Positions 31,922 to 34,721 of a DNA stretch of 34,721 nucleotides are shown piece by piece (position 1 is the stretch's first letter; each line of letters starts with the position of its first letter). The notes below the pieces were generated by a model. The model was not told the origin of the DNA, made no database searches, and worked only from the letters and a program-made list of their open reading frames with translations. Where the stretch lies: positions 1 through 34,721 of the forward strand of contig NZ_BDBN01000096.1 of NCBI RefSeq assembly GCF_001613005.1, given 5' to 3'. The stretch is from Nocardia nova NBRC 15556 (GTDB lineage Bacteria > Actinomycetota > Actinomycetes > Mycobacteriales > Mycobacteriaceae). Position numbers and translations under genes: made by a program.

Positions 31922-32823
31922 GTCTTTTTCCTCGGATCGAAGTTCGATTCGGCGGCCAGCTGTTCGAACAGTTCGCGTTCGCGCGCTGTCGGTTTCGACG
32001 GCACCATCACCTTGATTTCGGCGTAGAGATTGCCCTTGGCGCCACGCGGATTGGGCATTCCTTCTCCGCGCAGGCGCAACTTCCGGCCCGTCGAGGAGCC
32101 CGGTGCCACTTTGACCTTCGCCTCGCCGCCCGGGGTGGGAACGACAACGGTCGACCCGAGCACTGCCTCCCATGGCGATACGGGCAGGTCGACGTAGATG
32201 TCGCGGCCCTGTACCCGGAATCGGGGATGCGGTTTGATCCGCACCACGAGGTACAGATCCCCGGGCGGTGCGTCACCGTTGCTCCGGCCGCCTTGCCCGG
32301 CCAGCCGGATTCTCTGGCCGTCCAGGACACCGGCGGGGATGTCGACGTCGTACTGCCGTCCGTCCAATCTGAGACTGCGTTTGCCGCCCCGATACGCCTC
32401 TTCCAGGGTCAGTTCCAGTTCCGCTTCCTGATCGGCGCCGGGAATCGGTCCGTACCCGCCGGCGCCGCCGAACATCTGACCGAAGAGGTCCTCGAAACCG
32501 ACGGCGCCCTCGCCGCCGAAACCCTGACCGAAGCGCACCCTTCTGCCTGTGCCGCCGTACCCGCCGGCGCTCGCCCGGACCCGTTCGTCGTAATCCTCGG
32601 GGACACGCCGGAAGTCGTCACCGAATCGGTCGTAGCGTTTCCGGGTGTCCGGATCGGACAACACCGAATAGGCCTCGTTGGCCTCCTTGAACTTGTCCTC
32701 CGCGGTGGGGTCCTTGTTCACGTCGGGGTGATACTTGCGCGCCAGCTTGCGGTAGGCCTGCTGGATTTCGTCGGTGCCGGCACCCCGCGGGACACCGAGC
32801 ACTTCGTAGTAGTCACGCGCCAT
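31918..32823 (-). CDS. dnaJ: DnaJ/CbpA-type J-domain co-chaperone
   Basis: The 301-residue protein has an N-terminal J domain (YYEVLGVPRGAGTDEIQQAY with HPD in KYHPDVNK), a Gly/Phe-rich linker (about 85-125) and the two C-terminal substrate-binding domains. There is no CxxCxGxG zinc finger, so it is a type II or CbpA-like DnaJ. It stimulates DnaK ATPase. It lies 6 bases after grpE and overlaps cbpM, its expected regulator. Confidence 0.92.
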   Translation of the reverse strand: MARDYYEVLGVPRGAGTDEIQQAYRKLARKYHPDVNKDPTAEDKFKEANEAYSVLSDPDTRKRYDRFGDDFRRVPEDYDERVRASAGGYGGTGRRVRFGQGFGGEGAVGFEDLFGQMFGGAGGYGPIPGADQEAELELTLEEAYRGGKRSLRLDGRQYDVDIPAGVLDGQRIRLAGQGGRSNGDAPPGDLYLVVRIKPHPRFRVQGRDIYVDLPVSPWEAVLGSTVVVPTPGGEAKVKVAPGSSTGRKLRLRGEGMPNPRGAKGNLYAEIKVMVPSKPTARERELFEQLAAESNFDPRKKT

Positions 32824-32829
32824 CGCTGC

Positions 32830-33357
32830 TCACCCCTCGGGCCGGCTGACAACCACGGAGGCGGGACGCAACTGCCGGCCGTCCTCCCCATAGCCGGGGC
32901 GCACGACCTCGATCACGGTCCCGGAGGGAAGGTCGGGTTGGGCCACCACGCTGACCACTTCGTGGAGCTCCGGGGAGAACGGCACACCGACCTCATCGTG
33001 GCGCTCGAAGCCGAACTGCGCCAGCACTTGTACCGCCTGGTCCCGGATCGCCTTCACGCCCTCGACGACGGCCTGGGGATCGCTGCCCGCATGGGCCAGC
33101 GCGAGCTCCAAATTGTCCAGCACCGGGAGCCACGCGGCGGAAACCCTCGCCACCTCCGCGGCCCGTGCACGCTCCAGATCCTTGGCAAACCGCTTGCGCA
33201 GGTTGTCCAGATCCGCCAAGGCCCTGCGCCAGCGGTCCTCGAGTTGAGCCAGCTCGGCTCCCGTGTCGGTGCGGTCAGGAGCCGTCTCGGCCCGATCCTC
33301 GTCGGTGGCCGACTCGGTCGCCGACTCATTCGTCGAATGATCTGCAGACCTTTCCAT
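32830..33357 (-). CDS. grpE: GrpE nucleotide exchange factor
   Basis: The 175-residue protein has a disordered acidic N-terminus (1-35), a long helix (LEDRWRRALADLDNLRKRFA, then DLERARAAEVARV) and the C-terminal beta domain (FSPELHEVVSVV, PGYGEDGRQLRPASVVVS). It releases ADP from DnaK. It follows dnaK by 8 bases. Confidence 0.93.
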   Translation of the reverse strand: MERSADHSTNESATESATDEDRAETAPDRTDTGAELAQLEDRWRRALADLDNLRKRFAKDLERARAAEVARVSAAWLPVLDNLELALAHAGSDPQAVVEGVKAIRDQAVQVLAQFGFERHDEVGVPFSPELHEVVSVVAQPDLPSGTVIEVVRPGYGEDGRQLRPASVVVSRPEG

Positions 33358-33365
33358 CGTGTGCC

Positions 33366-34721
33366 TCAGCTTCGATCGAATTCGGCGTCGATCACGTCGT
33401 CGTCATCCGACGACGACGCACCTCCGCCGCCTGCCTGCTGTCCGTCGCCGCCGCCGGTCTGAGCCGACGCGAGCCCGTAGAGCAGCTGCTGCAGCTCCGA
33501 GGTGAGTGGCTCCACCTCCGCGGGGGAAGCATTGTCTTGCACGGCTTTCCGGGCGTCGGCGATCAGCATCTCGGCACGCGCCTTCTCGTGCGGAGGGGCA
33601 CTGTCGCCGAGTTCGGCCAGTCGCCGTTCCACTTGATAGGCAACCGAATCGAGCGCGTTGCGAGCATCGACCGCCTTGCGCAGCGCCTCGTCCTCGGCCC
33701 GGTTGCGTTCGGCCTCCGCGAGCATCCGCTCGACCTCACTCTGGTCCAGGTTGCCCTGCTCGCTGATCGTGATGCCCTGCTCCTTACCGGTGTCCTTGTC
33801 GCGAGCGGTGACGTTGAGGATGCCGTTGGCGTCGATGTCGAACGTGACTTCGACCTGGGCCTCGCCACGAGGCGCGGGGCGGATGTCTTCCAGCCGGAAC
33901 CGACCGAGCACCCGGTTGTCGGCCGCCCGTTCGCGTTCGCCCTGCAGAACCACGACATCCACTGCCGACTGATTGTCTTCCGCGGTGGCGAACACTTCAC
34001 TGCGCCGGACCGGGATCGTCGTGTTGCGCTCGATGATCTTGGTCATCACCCCGCCCTGGGTCTCGACACCGAGGGACAGCGGGGTGACATCGAGCAACAG
34101 CACATCGGAGACCTCGCCCTTGAGCACGCCCGCCTGGACCGCGGCGCCGAGCGCCACGACCTCGTCCGGGTTGACGCTCATGTTGGGGTCCTTGCCGCCG
34201 GTGAGCCGGCGAACCAGCGCCTGTACCGCCGGAATACGTGTCGACCCGCCGACCAGAATTACCTCGTCGATGTCGTTGGCGGTGACCTTGGCGTCACTCA
34301 TCGCCTGCTTCACCGGGCCGAGGCAGCGCTCCACCAGATCCGCGGTCAGATCCTCGAACTTCGATCGCATGACTGTGGTGGTGAGATGCTTGGGACCGTT
34401 CGCGTCAGCGGTGACGAAGGGCAGGTTGACCTGAGCCTGTGTCACCGAGGACAACTCGACCTTGGCCTTTTCCGCCGCCTCGAAGAGGCGCTGTAACGCC
34501 TGCGGATCCTTGCGCAGATCGATGTTCTCCGCCCGTTGGAATTCATCGGCGAGATAGTCCACCAGACGTCGGTCGAAGTCGTCGCCACCGAGATGGGAGT
34601 CGCCCGCCGTCGCACGAACCTCGACCACCCCGTCGCCGACGTCGAGCAGGCTCACATCGAAAGTGCCGCCGCCGAGGTCGAAGACCAATACGGTCTCGTG
34701 GGTCTGCTTGTCCATGCCGTA
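33366..34721 (-). CDS. dnaK: DnaK (Hsp70), N-terminus outside the window
   Basis: The reading frame is open to the right edge, beginning YGMDKQ and continuing VLVFDLGGGTFDVSLLDV (phosphate 2 motif). ILVGGSTRIPAVQALV (adenosine motif), the interdomain linker DVLLLDVTPLSLGVET, the substrate-binding beta domain and the helical lid follow. The acidic C-terminus is SSSDDDDVIDAEFD. About 452 residues are present; roughly the first 150-180 are missing. It is the first visible gene of the stress operon. Confidence 0.95.
   Translation of the reverse strand, partial: YGMDKQTHETVLVFDLGGGTFDVSLLDVGDGVVEVRATAGDSHLGGDDFDRRLVDYLADEFQRAENIDLRKDPQALQRLFEAAEKAKVELSSVTQAQVNLPFVTADANGPKHLTTTVMRSKFEDLTADLVERCLGPVKQAMSDAKVTANDIDEVILVGGSTRIPAVQALVRRLTGGKDPNMSVNPDEVVALGAAVQAGVLKGEVSDVLLLDVTPLSLGVETQGGVMTKIIERNTTIPVRRSEVFATAEDNQSAVDVVVLQGERERAADNRVLGRFRLEDIRPAPRGEAQVEVTFDIDANGILNVTARDKDTGKEQGITISEQGNLDQSEVERMLAEAERNRAEDEALRKAVDARNALDSVAYQVERRLAELGDSAPPHEKARAEMLIADARKAVQDNASPAEVEPLTSELQQLLYGLASAQTGGGDGQQAGGGGASSSDDDDVIDAEFDRS

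Noticed and set aside
31912..34496. Long plus-strand open frames opposite dnaJ, grpE and dnaK
   Set aside because: They mirror highly conserved chaperone genes and show no protein-like motifs.

Overview
The window is GC-rich, densely packed DNA. Frequent GTG and TTG starts, 4-bp start/stop overlaps, a PaaX regulator and the N-terminus of an actinobacterial-type pyruvate carboxylase point to an actinomycete, most likely Mycobacteriales (Nocardia or Rhodococcus-like). The genus is an inference.

Bases 1-13,100 hold a CoA-dependent aromatic block. The plus strand carries Rid-family protein, 2-aminobenzoate/benzoate-type CoA ligase, hotdog thioesterase and a 793-residue fusion of flavin monooxygenase and old-yellow-enzyme domains that matches 2-aminobenzoyl-CoA monooxygenase/reductase. 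Reading away from them on the minus strand are FAH-family hydrolase and cupin, then CrtI-like oxidoreductase, metal-dependent cyclase and an indolepyruvate:ferredoxin oxidoreductase-type pair (iorA, long iorB). The start of pyc lies at the left edge.

Bases 13,200-20,100 hold a second block: an AraC-type regulator diverging from short-chain dehydrogenase, StyA1-type monooxygenase, StyA2B-type monooxygenase-reductase fusion, dienelactone hydrolase/SnoaL fusion and VOC protein. This resembles the proteobacterial iif/ind indole-oxidation clusters. Together the two blocks read as a route from indole to anthranilate, then to anthraniloyl-CoA and a dearomatised, non-aromatic CoA ester, with candidate lower-pathway enzymes alongside. 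Both divergent promoter regions contain the same palindrome, ATCGT-N-ACGAT, each between a predicted -35 and -10, so I infer one regulon.

Bases 20,100-22,000 hold a convergent PaaX-type repressor and a divergent TesB-like thioesterase with an apparently leaderless promoter. Bases 22,000-25,000 are a decayed accessory zone: a possible SDR remnant, a deleted and frameshifted IS3 transposase, and a fragment of an OLD-type ATPase. They surround an intact three-gene cassette (ABM monooxygenase, unknown protein, CYTH phosphatase/cyclase).

Bases 25,000-34,721 hold a four-helix membrane protein and then a long minus-strand stress operon: dnaK (partial), grpE, zinc-finger-less dnaJ, cbpM, clpB, zinc-ribbon thioredoxin, UBP zinc-finger protein, a cyclic-nucleotide-domain/thioredoxin-reductase-like flavoprotein lacking the CxxC, and a DUF1931 histone-fold protein. 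It looks like a secondary chaperone operon coupled to redox functions. No tRNA, rRNA or CRISPR array was seen.
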